A stretch of DNA of 21,614 nucleotides from CAZJNX01 sp964547415 (GTDB taxonomy: Bacteria; Pseudomonadota; Alphaproteobacteria; Rhizobiales; Amorphaceae), in the NCBI GenBank assembly GCA_964547415.1, contig CAZJNX010000064.1:1-21614 (forward strand), in the 5' to 3' direction. A model generated the notes under the pieces. It saw only the letters and a program-made list of their open reading frames with translations, searched no databases and was not told the origin of the DNA. Positions 14,835 to 21,614 of this stretch are shown piece after piece. The first letter of the stretch is position 1, and every line of letters begins with the position of its first letter. Both the position numbers and the translations under genes were made by a program.

Positions 14835-15722
14835 ATGCCGGCGAACGGCCCCTATCGCCACATCGAGGTGGAGCGGCTCGGGCCCACCTTCGCCGCGCGC
14901 GTGACGAACGTGGACCTGTCGGAGGACCTTTCCGAGGCCGTGTGGGAGGAGATCCGCCACGCCTGCCTCGACGAGCGCGTCCTCGCCTTCCGCGGGCAGG
15001 ACCTCGCCCCGGCCCACATCGTGGAGGCGAGCCGGCGGTTCGGCTACTGCGAGACCCACATCGACGGCGACTACCTCCTCGAGGGCCACCCGGAGATCAT
15101 CAAGATCGGGAACCTCAAGGTGGACGGGGTGATGCGCTCCCTGTTCGTGAACGCGCGGGAGGAGTGGCACTTCGACTATTCCTACGTGGCCGAGCCCTCC
15201 ATCGGGGCCCTGTTCTACGCCGTCGAGGTGCCGCCCGAGGGCGGGGACACGCTGTTCGCCGATTCCACCGCCGCGTTCGAGGCGCTTCCCGAATCGGAGA
15301 AGGATCGGCTGCGCCCGCTCGTCGCCGTCCACTCCTGGCAACAGCTCCACCGGGACCTCGAGGCGATGGACCCGGACAGGAAACCCCTGTCGCAGGAGGC
15401 GAAGGCGAGGTATCCGGACGTCGCCCAGCCCCTCGTCTACCGACACCCCGAGACGGGGCGGGAGTCGCTGTGGCTGTGCCCGGCGGTGATCGTCGGCATC
15501 GAGGGGATGGGCCGGTCCGAGGCGCGCACCCTCCTCGGCGACCTGCAGGAGCACGTCACCTCCCCCGCCTTCCGCTACGACCACAAGTGGGAGAAGGGCG
15601 ACCTCGTGGTGTGGGACAACCGCTCGGTCCTGCACACGGCGACGGTGTTCGACTACGAGAAGTACCTGCGCCTCCTCTACCGCACGACGATCCTCGCCTC
15701 CGCCCCGGCCGAGGCGGCCTGA
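14835..15722 (+). CDS. TauD/TfdA-family Fe(II)/2-oxoglutarate dioxygenase
   Basis: This 295-residue enzyme has GGAGGT 4 nt before its ATG. The iron ligands are H112 and D114 (EEWHFDYSYVAEP) and H267 (WDNRSVLHTATVFD), with R283 (LRLLYRTTIL) binding 2-oxoglutarate. LFYAVEVPPEGGDTLFADST is the usual TauD/TfdA core. Family members hydroxylate taurine, alkyl sulfates, aryloxy acids (TfdA) or gamma-butyrobetaine, often releasing an aldehyde. The substrate here is not determined. It is transcribed away from the aldolase-MATE-PhyH-LysR unit and shares its promoter region, so the two oxygenases probably serve one pathway. A perfect 19-bp hairpin lies 53 nt downstream. Confidence 0.92.
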   Translation: MPANGPYRHIEVERLGPTFAARVTNVDLSEDLSEAVWEEIRHACLDERVLAFRGQDLAPAHIVEASRRFGYCETHIDGDYLLEGHPEIIKIGNLKVDGVMRSLFVNAREEWHFDYSYVAEPSIGALFYAVEVPPEGGDTLFADSTAAFEALPESEKDRLRPLVAVHSWQQLHRDLEAMDPDRKPLSQEAKARYPDVAQPLVYRHPETGRESLWLCPAVIVGIEGMGRSEARTLLGDLQEHVTSPAFRYDHKWEKGDLVVWDNRSVLHTATVFDYEKYLRLLYRTTILASAPAEAA

Positions 15723-15775
15723 GGCTCGCCTTCCCGGGCGCCCCGTGCCGCCGGACGGCGGGCCCGACCAGCAAG

Positions 15776-15828
15776 CCGGCGGGGTGCGACCGGCCCCGCC
15801 CGGAGCGCTGCCGGTCGCACCCCGCCGG
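15776..15828. terminator. Perfect 19-bp inverted repeat after the TauD-family gene
   Basis: CCGGCGGGGTGCGACCGGC at 15776-15794 is exactly reversed and complemented at 15810-15828, with a 15-nt loop. The start lies 53 nt after the stop codon. No T-run follows on either strand, so it would be a Rho-dependent or stabilising hairpin. The 15829-15926 gap shows nothing else. Confidence 0.6.
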
Positions 15829-15926
15829 AAGCCTCGGCCCTGTCCCTTCGGATAGGGGGGCTGCCCCACGGGGCGCTTCGCCCGTCCGAGCGCGCCCGCC
15901 GCCGCACGAGTCGGTCAATTAAATGA

Positions 15927-15961
15927 CGAAGCCGGATCGAAACCGATCGGAAAGGGCTTCG
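15927..15961 (+). promoter_or_regulatory. Leader hairpin folding over a ribosome site
   Basis: CGAAGCC (15927-15933) pairs with GGCTTCG (15955-15961), and inside it GATCG (15935-15939) pairs with CGATC (15944-15948). The GGAAAGGG ribosome site (15949-15956) lies partly in the outer stem, 2 nt before the ATG. The fold could hide the ribosome site of the small protein gene. Pairing is seen; regulation is inferred. Confidence 0.4.
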
Positions 15962-15963
15962 CC

Positions 15964-16281
15964 ATGTCAGCGACCGTGCATCTCCTTCCCGCCAATGCCG
16001 CGGACGGCACCCGCGCCGCCGTCGCGCCGGGGGCCGTCGTCCTGTACGTTTCGTCCGGGGCGCTCGCGCCGCCGGCGTTCGACGCCGCGGTGATCGTCAG
16101 CCACCTGGAGCCGGGCTGGCGCACCCTCGCCCTCCTGACCGCCCTGCGGGCGGCCCACCCGGACGCCACGATCATCGACGCCAGCGACGGCTCCGCCGGA
16201 CGGCGCGGGCCGGTCGCGCGGATGCTCGCCGCCCTGTTCGACCGGGCCGGCGCCGACGGCGCCCGTCTCGCCGCCGCCTGA
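15964..16281 (+). CDS. Uncharacterised 105-residue protein at the head of the exosortase locus
   Basis: The start ATG at 15964 has GGAAAGGG upstream and high third-position GC throughout, so the frame is convincing. The sequence begins MSATVHLLPANAADGTRAAV, then GAVVLYVSSGALAPPAFDAA and VIVSHLEPGWRTLALLTALR, and ends in an Ala-rich, Arg-containing tail. Short beta and alpha stretches (VVLYVSSG, AAVIVSHL, DATIIDASDG) suggest a small alpha/beta domain. I recognise no family. No signal peptide or transmembrane segment is evident. It lies 32 nt before the sugar transferase and in the same direction, so it may regulate or assist polysaccharide synthesis. That is context only. Confidence 0.7.
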   Translation: MSATVHLLPANAADGTRAAVAPGAVVLYVSSGALAPPAFDAAVIVSHLEPGWRTLALLTALRAAHPDATIIDASDGSAGRRGPVARMLAALFDRAGADGARLAAA

Positions 16282-16313
16282 GCGGCCGTCGCGCGCCAGC
16301 CCGGAGACCGTCG

Positions 16314-16958
16314 ATGACCCTCCTCGAGATGCCCGTGCGGGCCGCGCCCGCCCACCGGCCGATGGACGGCGTCCGCCGCGCCCTCGACCTCGCCGGGGCC
16401 ACGGCCGGCCTCCTCGTCCTGTCGCCGCTCCTCGCCGCGACGGCTATCGCCATCCGCCTCGACAGCCCCGGGCCGGCCCTGTTCCGCCAGACCCGCGTCG
16501 GCCGGAACGGGCGGCCCTTCACCATCTACAAGTTCCGCTCCATGCGTCGCACCGCGCCGGGCGCGGCGGCGGCGCCCGCAGGCCCGAGCGACCGGGACGG
16601 GATCTGCGCCAAGTGGCGGCGGGACCCGCGGGTGACCCGGGTCGGCCGCTTCATCCGCCGCACCTCCATCGACGAGCTTCCCCAGCTCATCAACGTCGTC
16701 AGGGGCGACATGTCCCTCGTCGGCCCCCGCCCGGCCCTGCCGGGGGAGGTCGCCGCCTACCCGCCCCGCGCACGCGGGCGCCTCGCCGTGCGTCCGGGCA
16801 TCACGGGGCTGTGGCAGATCTCCGGGCGGGCGGACATCGGCTTCGACAAGATGGTCGACATCGACCTCGCCTACGTCGCCGCCCGCTCCCCGCTCGTCGA
16901 CCTCGCCATCATCGCCCTCACCGTCCGGGCCTGCCTGTCGGGCCGGGGAGCCTACTGA
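16314..16958 (+). CDS. Undecaprenyl-phosphate sugar-phosphate transferase (exopolysaccharide priming)
   Basis: This 214-residue bacterial sugar transferase of the WcaJ/ExoY/PssY class transfers a hexose-1-phosphate to the undecaprenyl lipid carrier, the first step of polysaccharide assembly at the inner membrane. It has the single N-terminal membrane helix (ALDLAGATAGLLVLSPLLAA) of the short form and the core motifs in order: FRQTRVGRNGRPFTIYKFRSM, SIDELPQLINVVRGDMSLVG with PRPA, and RPGITGLWQISGRADIGFDK, then DIDLAYVAARSP. The length is normal for the minimal catalytic form, lacking the large N-terminal domain. Its stop overlaps the start of the next gene by one base (TGATG). Which sugar is used cannot be read from the sequence. 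Confidence 0.94.
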   Translation: MTLLEMPVRAAPAHRPMDGVRRALDLAGATAGLLVLSPLLAATAIAIRLDSPGPALFRQTRVGRNGRPFTIYKFRSMRRTAPGAAAAPAGPSDRDGICAKWRRDPRVTRVGRFIRRTSIDELPQLINVVRGDMSLVGPRPALPGEVAAYPPRARGRLAVRPGITGLWQISGRADIGFDKMVDIDLAYVAARSPLVDLAIIALTVRACLSGRGAY

Positions 16959-17818
16959 TGGCCCGCCGGACCCTCGCAGCCGCCGGCCTCGCCCTTCTCC
17001 TCGCCGGCCTCGCGCCGGCAGCGGCGAGGGCGGGGATCGTCTCGCCCGTGCAGTCGACCGCGACCCCGCTCGGCCTGTCGCCCGTGGCGCCGGTGATGCT
17101 GGCGGGGTCGGACGAGCGGGCGGCGACCTTCCAGGCGGACGCCCTTCCCCTCGTGATCGAGACCGCCGTGCGCGAACTCGGCGAGCAACAGGCCGTCACC
17201 GACCTCGACGTCCTGCGCCTCGACGCGGGCCGCCTCGTCATGCCCTACGCCGTAGACCCGCGGGTCTACTTCGTCGGCGAGGGGGCCGGCTACCGCAACA
17301 GCCTCCTCGCCCAGGTGACGACGGCGGGCGGCACCACCCTCGACCCGATGCTGGTCTTGCCGAACGCCTCCTCCACCGTCCCCTTCGGCATCCCGGACGA
17401 TCCCCGGCGCACCGGGAGCGCCCCCCTTTCGGCCGGCGACTTCGTGGACCTGCCGACGGTGACGGCGGGCGACCGGCTCGACTTCCACCTCGTCCCGAAC
17501 GGGGCGAACGGGTCGCAGGACCACCTTTTCTCCACCGACGCCTCCCTCAACACCGACGGTCTCGAACAGCATACCGTCTCCCTCGTGCTCTCGGCGCTGA
17601 AGGACAGCCCCTATCTCCTCATCGGCTTCGAGGACCTACCGGGCGGCGGGGACCTCGACTACAACGACCTCGTGTTCGCCCTCGACGTGGGGGAGGCCAA
17701 CGTCGCCCACCTGGTGGCGACCCAGGCGCCGGTTCCGGGGCCGCTGGCCGCGTTCGCGGCGGCCGGGTTCCTCGCCCTCCGCCGCTGGCTGCGGCGCCGC
17801 CGGGCCGCGCGGCCGTGA
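16958..17818 (+). CDS. DUF4114 secreted protein with exosortase-type C-terminal sorting signal
   Basis: The protein has 286 residues. The ATG at 16958 overlaps the transferase stop. Residues 1-24 form a Sec signal peptide (RRTLAAAGLALLLAGLAP, cleavage near ARA). The GFEDLPGGGDLDYNDLVFAL segment (about 223-242) is the acidic, calcium-binding-like end of a DUF4114 domain. The extreme C-terminus, VPGPLAAFAAAGFLALRRW followed by LRRRRAARP, has the three parts of a PEP-CTERM-type signal: a VPxP motif, a hydrophobic helix and an Arg cluster. The next gene is an exosortase, so this protein is very likely its substrate, cleaved and anchored or released at the surface. Its stop TGA overlaps the exosortase GTG (GTGA). 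It may be the only local substrate. Confidence 0.88.
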   Translation: MARRTLAAAGLALLLAGLAPAAARAGIVSPVQSTATPLGLSPVAPVMLAGSDERAATFQADALPLVIETAVRELGEQQAVTDLDVLRLDAGRLVMPYAVDPRVYFVGEGAGYRNSLLAQVTTAGGTTLDPMLVLPNASSTVPFGIPDDPRRTGSAPLSAGDFVDLPTVTAGDRLDFHLVPNGANGSQDHLFSTDASLNTDGLEQHTVSLVLSALKDSPYLLIGFEDLPGGGDLDYNDLVFALDVGEANVAHLVATQAPVPGPLAAFAAAGFLALRRWLRRRRAARP

Positions 17819-19239
17819 TCGCCTTCCCCGCCGCATCGCTCGCCGCGCCGACCCGCCTGCCGGCGGTCCTCGCCGCGACGGCTGCCCTCGCGGTGCTGGC
17901 GGCCGCACCCGCCTGGCGAGCGGCCCTCGACGGCGGCCTCCTTCCCTTCGCGGTTCTCGGCGCGGCGGCCGTGGCGCTCGTCCGCCGCCGCGAGGCCTTC
18001 GATCCGGCACGGGCGGCGCCCCGCCTCGCCCTTCTCGCCCTTGCGGCCGGCGCGGCGGCCCTCGTCCTCGGGCGGGGCGGCGCCATCGACGCCCTCGCCG
18101 CCGCGGGCGCCCTCTCCCTCCTGTTCGGGGCGACGGCGGGCCTTGCGGGCGGGACGCGCCTCCTCCTGCCGATCGGCGCCCTCGCCTTCGCCTTTCCCCC
18201 GCCTGGCCGGGTGAGCGAGCTCCTCGGCACCCTCCTCGCAAGCGGGTTCGCGGACGTCGCGCGCCTTTCCGCGCTGCTCGCGGGGGCCGGGGTGGAGCGG
18301 GTCGGCGACGTGGTGGTGGGAGACGGGCTCGCCCTCGCCGTCACGCAGGAGTGCAACGGGCTCGGCATCCTGGTGCCCATGCTGCTCGCGGCGTACATCG
18401 CGGCCGCCACCGGGGGCGGCACGGTCCGCCGGCGCGTCCTCGTCCTGGTGGCGGCGGTGCCGGCGGCGCTCCTCCTCAACGGGCTGCGCGTGGCGGCGGT
18501 GGCCGTCGCGGCGGTCCTGGCGCCCGGCATCGTGGAGCCCCTCCACGACTGGCTCGGCTACGCCGCCGTCGCCGCCGCCGGCCTCCTGCCCTCCCTCGCG
18601 CTCCCGCCGCGGGAGACCGCCGTCGTCGGCGGCGGCGGCCTCGCGCCGGCGGCCGGCCATTCGGCCGGCATCGGCCTCGCCCTCCTCGCCCTCGCGCTCG
18701 TGCCGACCGCGGGGCAGCCGCCCGTCGAGGCCACCCTCTCCGACCGGCTCGCGGGCGGCACCTTCGTCGCCGGCCACTGGTACGGGGTCGCAGGTCCCGT
18801 GCCGGAGCGGCAGCGCCAGATCCTCGGCGCGGACGCGGCCGTCCGGCGCGACTTCCGCAGCCTCGAGGACGGGCGGACGGTGGTGCTCACCGCCATGGCC
18901 CACGTCCGGGCAGAGGCACGCCCCGACCGGCACGACCCCGCCCGCTGCTTCGCCGCCCTCGGCTGGCGCGTCCTCGACGAGGGGGCGGTGGGGGGCGGGG
19001 ACGCGCGCTGGCTTCTCCTCGGGCGCGGCGCGGCGCGGCAGATGGTGGTCGCCCTGGCGGGCACGGACGGGGCAGGCGCGGGCTTCACCGTCCTCGCGGC
19101 CTGGCGCGCGCGTGCCTTCGACGCCGCCGAGACCCGCGGGACGGCGAGCCTCGCCCGGACCGTCCTGTCCGGCTGGACCGCCCCGGCTGCGCTGGCCACC
19201 CCGTCCTCCCTTCCGGCCGCGCCGGGGCGCCCCGCATGA
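17815..19239 (+). CDS. Exosortase fused to an EpsI-like domain
   Basis: This 474-residue membrane transpeptidase-like enzyme processes PEP-CTERM-type sorting signals. Start is GTG 17815, overlapping the DUF4114 stop (GTGA). Residues 1-260 have about eight hydrophobic helices and the exosortase triad: C180 (VTQECNGLGILVPML), R225 (LNGLRVAAVAV) and H244 (PLHDWLGYAAV). The Cys motif is ECNGLG rather than the commoner ACSGL. From about 290, after another hydrophobic segment, comes an EpsI-like periplasmic domain (HWYGVAGPVPERQRQILG, then HDPARCFAALGWRVLDEG). Fused exosortase-EpsI proteins are known in Gram-negative bacteria. The last 45 codons, an Ala/Thr/Pro-rich tail ending at TGA, lie in DNA that is tandemly duplicated downstream. 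The substrate class (PEP-, VPLPA- or other) is unresolved. Confidence 0.9.
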   Translation: MIAFPAASLAAPTRLPAVLAATAALAVLAAAPAWRAALDGGLLPFAVLGAAAVALVRRREAFDPARAAPRLALLALAAGAAALVLGRGGAIDALAAAGALSLLFGATAGLAGGTRLLLPIGALAFAFPPPGRVSELLGTLLASGFADVARLSALLAGAGVERVGDVVVGDGLALAVTQECNGLGILVPMLLAAYIAAATGGGTVRRRVLVLVAAVPAALLLNGLRVAAVAVAAVLAPGIVEPLHDWLGYAAVAAAGLLPSLALPPRETAVVGGGGLAPAAGHSAGIGLALLALALVPTAGQPPVEATLSDRLAGGTFVAGHWYGVAGPVPERQRQILGADAAVRRDFRSLEDGRTVVLTAMAHVRAEARPDRHDPARCFAALGWRVLDEGAVGGGDARWLLLGRGAARQMVVALAGTDGAGAGFTVLAAWRARAFDAAETRGTASLARTVLSGWTAPAALATPSSLPAAPGRPA

Positions 19240-19845
19240 CCCGGCCCCCCGCGACTGCGCCAGCGACGACCGTCCCGGCCAGCGCCCTGCCCCGGCGGCG
19301 CGCCCTCGCCCGCGCGACCTCCCCCCAGGCGCGCGCGTGCCTGCGATGCCGCACCGGCCGCGTCGGGGTGCCCCGCATGACCCGGCTCCCCGCGGCTCCG
19401 CCAGCGACGACCGTCCCGGTCGTCCCCCTGCTCTGGCGGCGCGCCCTCGCCCGCGCGACCTCCCGCGAGGCGCGCGCGTGCCTGCGACGCCGCCGAGACC
19501 CGCGAGACGGCGAGCCTCGCCCGGACCGTCATGTCCGGCGCAACCGCCCCGGCCGCGCTGGCCACCCCGTCCTCCCTTCCGGCCGCGCCGGAGCGCCGCG
19601 CATGACCCGGCCCCCCGCGACTGCGCCAGCGACGACCGTCCCGGCCAGCGCCCTGCCCCGGCGGCGCGCCCTCGCCCGCGCGACCTCCCCCCAGGCGCGC
19701 GCGTGCCTGCGATGCCGCACCGGCCGCGCCGGGGTGCCCCGCGTGACCCGGCTCCCCGCGGCTCCGCCAGCGACGACCGTCCCGGCGGCCCCCCTGCCCC
19801 GGCGGCGCGCCCTCGCCCGCGCGACCTCCCCCGAGGCGCGCGCGC
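19104..19845 (+). repeat. Tandem amplification of the exosortase 3' end, 366-bp period
   Basis: The segment from about 19104 to 19469 is repeated at 19470-19835, exactly 366 bp later (for example the CATGAC at 19235 and at 19601). Within each, a 141-bp unit beginning GCATGACCCGG is itself repeated (ATG or GTG at 19236, 19377, 19602, 19743). The 141-bp unit equals a 225-bp unit minus an 84-bp block of the exosortase tail. The second 225-bp copy still encodes that tail in frame (AAETRETASLARTVMSG) and again ends in ATGA. All lengths (84, 141, 225, 366) are multiples of three. Copies differ by a few substitutions, so the amplification is not brand new. Confidence 0.88.
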
Positions 19846-20486
19846 CCGCCCGCGCTCGAGCGCCGGTCCGGGCCGAAGCCGCCGCGCCGGCCGCGCACGG
19901 ACGAACGGTCGCGCCAGCCAGCCCCTCGCCCTCGGCTCCGGCCAGCCCGTCCCCGTCCGGGCATGCGGCTCATCCCGGGCCCGGATGCGCAAGGCGGCCG
20001 CGCCTCCCGGGCGGGCTCGGCGGGCCTGATCGTCGGGCTTATGGGGATGCAACGGCCGGGGCCGCCGGGCCGGGGTGCCGCCCGCGGCGCGTCCGGACGG
20101 GCGGGATGAGCGGGCGCGCCGCGGCGGTTGGGCCGGCCCGTCCCCCATGCGCGGCAACGACGGCGGCGACGGCCGTCGCCGCCCGCTCCCCGATCGCCAG
20201 CGCACCGGCCAGCCCGTCCCCGTCCGGGCTTGCGGCTGATCCCGGGCCCGGATGCGCAAGGCGGTCGCGCCCCCCGGGCGGGACCGGCCGGCCTGATCGT
20301 CGGGCCCATGGGGATGCAACGGCCGGGGCCGCCGGGCCGGGGCGCCGCCCGCGGCGCGTCCGGACGGGCGGGATGAGCGGGCGCGCCGCGGCGGTCGGGC
20401 CAGGCCGGCTCCGGTGCGCCGCAGCGAGAGCCGCAGTGCGCTTCGCCGCCCCCTCCCCGATCGCCATGCAGGAGACGCACGGATGA
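19236..20486 (+). CDS. Repeat-built 416-codon frame between exosortase and last gene; translation uncertain
   Basis: This frame opens at ATG 19236, inside the ATGA that also holds the exosortase stop, and ends in TGA 20484-20486, inside the ATGA that starts the next gene. It would encode an Arg/Ala/Pro-rich protein made of two repeat families: 47- or 75-residue units starting MTRPPATAPATTVPASALPR, then two 89-residue units (SPSPSG...RRVRTGGMSGRAAAVG). No known domain, signal peptide or membrane helix is seen. Third positions are almost all G/C (44 of 47 in the first unit), as in coding DNA, but second positions are also unusually GC-rich, as in non-coding GC-rich repeats. The double ATGA coupling and in-frame repeat lengths argue for translation; the composition argues against it. 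Confidence 0.35.
   Translation: MTRPPATAPATTVPASALPRRRALARATSPQARACLRCRTGRVGVPRMTRLPAAPPATTVPVVPLLWRRALARATSREARACLRRRRDPRDGEPRPDRHVRRNRPGRAGHPVLPSGRAGAPRMTRPPATAPATTVPASALPRRRALARATSPQARACLRCRTGRAGVPRVTRLPAAPPATTVPAAPLPRRRALARATSPEARAPARARAPVRAEAAAPAAHGRTVAPASPSPSAPASPSPSGHAAHPGPGCARRPRLPGGLGGPDRRAYGDATAGAAGPGCRPRRVRTGGMSGRAAAVGPARPPCAATTAATAVAARSPIASAPASPSPSGLAADPGPGCARRSRPPGGTGRPDRRAHGDATAGAAGPGRRPRRVRTGGMSGRAAAVGPGRLRCAAARAAVRFAAPSPIAMQETHG
19941..20474 (+). repeat. Second tandem duplication, 267-bp period, two copies
   Basis: 19941-20207 recurs at 20208-20474. GCCAGCCCGTCCCCGTCCGG opens both copies, and GGGATGAGCGGGCGCGCCG lies at the same place in each, exactly 267 bp apart. The copies are highly similar in their first two thirds and diverge near the end before matching again at CTCCCCGATCGCCA. 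The period is 89 codons, so the host frame is preserved. It directly abuts the ribosome site of the next gene. Confidence 0.85.
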
Positions 20487-21614
20487 GCTGTCAGACCATC
20501 CTTCTCGCCGCCGCCGCACTCGCCGTCCTCGCGGCCGGCGGCGTCGCAGGCCTCCTCGCGGTCGCCGGCGAGCGGGAGGCGCGGGCGTGCGAGGCGGCTT
20601 TCGCGGAAGCGGACGCGGCCGTCGCCGCGGACGACCCCGCCCGGGCGCTGGCCGTCCTTGCGCACGCCCTCGAAGGGGCAGCCTGCCCGCCGACGGCGTC
20701 AGCGCTCGCCAGTCACGGCCGGGCGCGGGCGCGGGTGGTCGACCTCGACGGCACTCACCTCGCCGTCGCCGCCGCATCCCTCGCCCGCGCCGCCGAGGCC
20801 GCGCCCGGGGACGACGGGCTCCGGCTCGAGGCGATCGCCGCCCGCATGGCCGCGGGAGACCGGGCTGGTGCGCGCGCCGCGGTCGCCGCCCTCGCGGACC
20901 GGCCGGACGCGCCGGCTGAGGCGCTCCAGATGGCCGCCAGGCTCGCCCTCGCCGAGGGCGATGCGGCTCGCGGCGCCGCCTACGCGACCCGCCTCGCCGA
21001 GGCCGGGGCCGACGACTGGCGCATCGACGAACTCGCCGCCGCCCTCGACCACGCCACCGGCCTGCCGCCTGCCGAGCGGGCGTTGCGTGCCGCCGCCCGC
21101 GCCGACGGCCGCCAGGGCGCGGCGGGCGCCGTCCTGTCCCTCGTCGCCGTCGCCGCGGGGGCGGACCGGCCGCTCCCCGATCCCTCGGCCTTCGCGGGCG
21201 CGGACCGGGACCTCCTCGGGGCGGGCGTCGTCCACGCGGTCGCCGCCGGTGCGCCGGGGCTCGCCGCTCGGCTCGCCGCCGGACTCCCGGCGGGGGACGC
21301 GCGCCGCCGCCTCGCCCTCGAGGCCGCCTTCCGCGCGGGGGATCGCGAGGCGCTCGCCGCCGGCATCGGCCCTCGCCCGGTGATCCTGGCGCGCGAGCCC
21401 GCCGTGGCCCTCCTCGCCCGCCTCGCCGGGCTGGGCGTGCCGGTCGAGACGGGGGTGGACACCGAGCTCACCCGGCGGGTCGCGGCCCTTCTCGCTCTCC
21501 TGGAGGGTCCGGGGGCGGCACCGCCCGGCCCCCTCCTCGACGCCGTGGTGGCCGCGCAGCGGGCCTTGCCGGCGAGCGCCGAGCCGTTGCTGGTGGAGGC
21601 GGCCATCTGGCTCC
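20483..21614 (+). CDS. Membrane-anchored alpha-helical repeat (TPR-like) protein, 3' end outside window
   Basis: The frame is open from ATG 20483 to the window edge (377 codons) with no stop. AGGAG at 20470-20474, 8 nt upstream, and the hydrophobic N-terminus (MSCQTILLAAAALAVLAAGG, then VAGLLAVAGERE) support the start; it is a membrane anchor or uncleaved signal. The rest is Ala/Arg/Asp/Glu-rich paired helices with TPR-like spacing: ACEAAFAEADAAVAADDPAR, LAVAAASLARAAEAAPGDDG, AAVAALADRPDAPAEALQMA, LALAEGDAARGAAYATRLAE. This fits TPR scaffold proteins that commonly sit in exosortase/polysaccharide loci (PrsT-like role), where they help assembly or export. No individual repeat is a perfect TPR, so the assignment is moderate. 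The coding bias is typical and strong, unlike the repeats just before it. Confidence 0.72.
   Translation, partial: MSCQTILLAAAALAVLAAGGVAGLLAVAGEREARACEAAFAEADAAVAADDPARALAVLAHALEGAACPPTASALASHGRARARVVDLDGTHLAVAAASLARAAEAAPGDDGLRLEAIAARMAAGDRAGARAAVAALADRPDAPAEALQMAARLALAEGDAARGAAYATRLAEAGADDWRIDELAAALDHATGLPPAERALRAAARADGRQGAAGAVLSLVAVAAGADRPLPDPSAFAGADRDLLGAGVVHAVAAGAPGLAARLAAGLPAGDARRRLALEAAFRAGDREALAAGIGPRPVILAREPAVALLARLAGLGVPVETGVDTELTRRVAALLALLEGPGAAPPGPLLDAVVAAQRALPASAEPLLVEAAIWL

Noticed and set aside
17659..20319. Very long minus-strand frames (886 and 739 codons) across the exosortase and repeat region
   Set aside because: They are mirror frames of GC-rich coding and repeat DNA, Arg/Gly/Pro-rich, with no start signals or domains, and oppose a convincing plus-strand operon.

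Overview
The window reads as chromosomal DNA of a very GC-rich bacterium (roughly 70-75% by eye, with third codon positions almost all G or C in the clear genes). The gene families (DUF1194, EthD-like, glycerate kinase of the GarK/GlxK type, TetR with an AefR-like C-terminus, an exosortase-EpsI fusion) point to an alphaproteobacterium. A BciB-type 8-vinyl reductase behind a TGT-N12-ACA site suggests a bacteriochlorophyll-making lineage. Genus cannot be read from the sequence, and no rRNA, tRNA, CRISPR array, phage or insertion sequence was seen.

Left part (1-10 kb), housekeeping genes with decay between them. It opens inside prfC (release factor 3), followed by a convergent secreted EthD-family protein. 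Three eroded relics follow: an SDR oxidoreductase, an RTX-like calcium-binding protein and a secreted lectin-like protein. A TetR regulator is divergent from the lectin-like relic across a 16-bp perfect palindrome and converges on a glycerate kinase. Next come an exported DUF1194 protein, a 39-codon secreted peptide gene that is easy to miss, about 0.9 kb without a recognisable gene, the BciB-like gene with its candidate PpsR/CrtJ site, and a Tat-exported nucleoside deaminase broken by two one-base homopolymer deletions.

Middle (10.1-15.8 kb). A minisatellite of about 26 copies of an 18-bp unit precedes a compact minus-strand unit: class II aldolase, MATE exporter, phytanoyl-CoA-dioxygenase-family enzyme and LysR regulator, with gaps of 17, 7 and 50 nt. 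A TauD-family dioxygenase is transcribed divergently from the aldolase across a region with clean inverted repeats. Two Fe(II)/2-oxoglutarate enzymes, an aldolase, an exporter and a regulator look like one pathway whose substrate is not evident.

Right part (15.9-21.6 kb), an exosortase/surface-polysaccharide locus. A small unknown protein, an undecaprenyl-phosphate sugar transferase, a DUF4114 protein with a C-terminal VPxP-TM-Arg sorting signal, and an exosortase fused to an EpsI-like domain are tightly packed, two with overlapping stop/start codons. The 3' end of the exosortase gene and its ATGA junction are tandemly amplified, followed by a second tandem duplication. All repeat lengths (141, 225, 366, 267 bp) are multiples of three, and one 416-codon frame joins the exosortase by ATGA at one end and the final helical-repeat gene by ATGA at the other. 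That final gene runs off the window. This repeat-built junction is the most unusual structure seen here.
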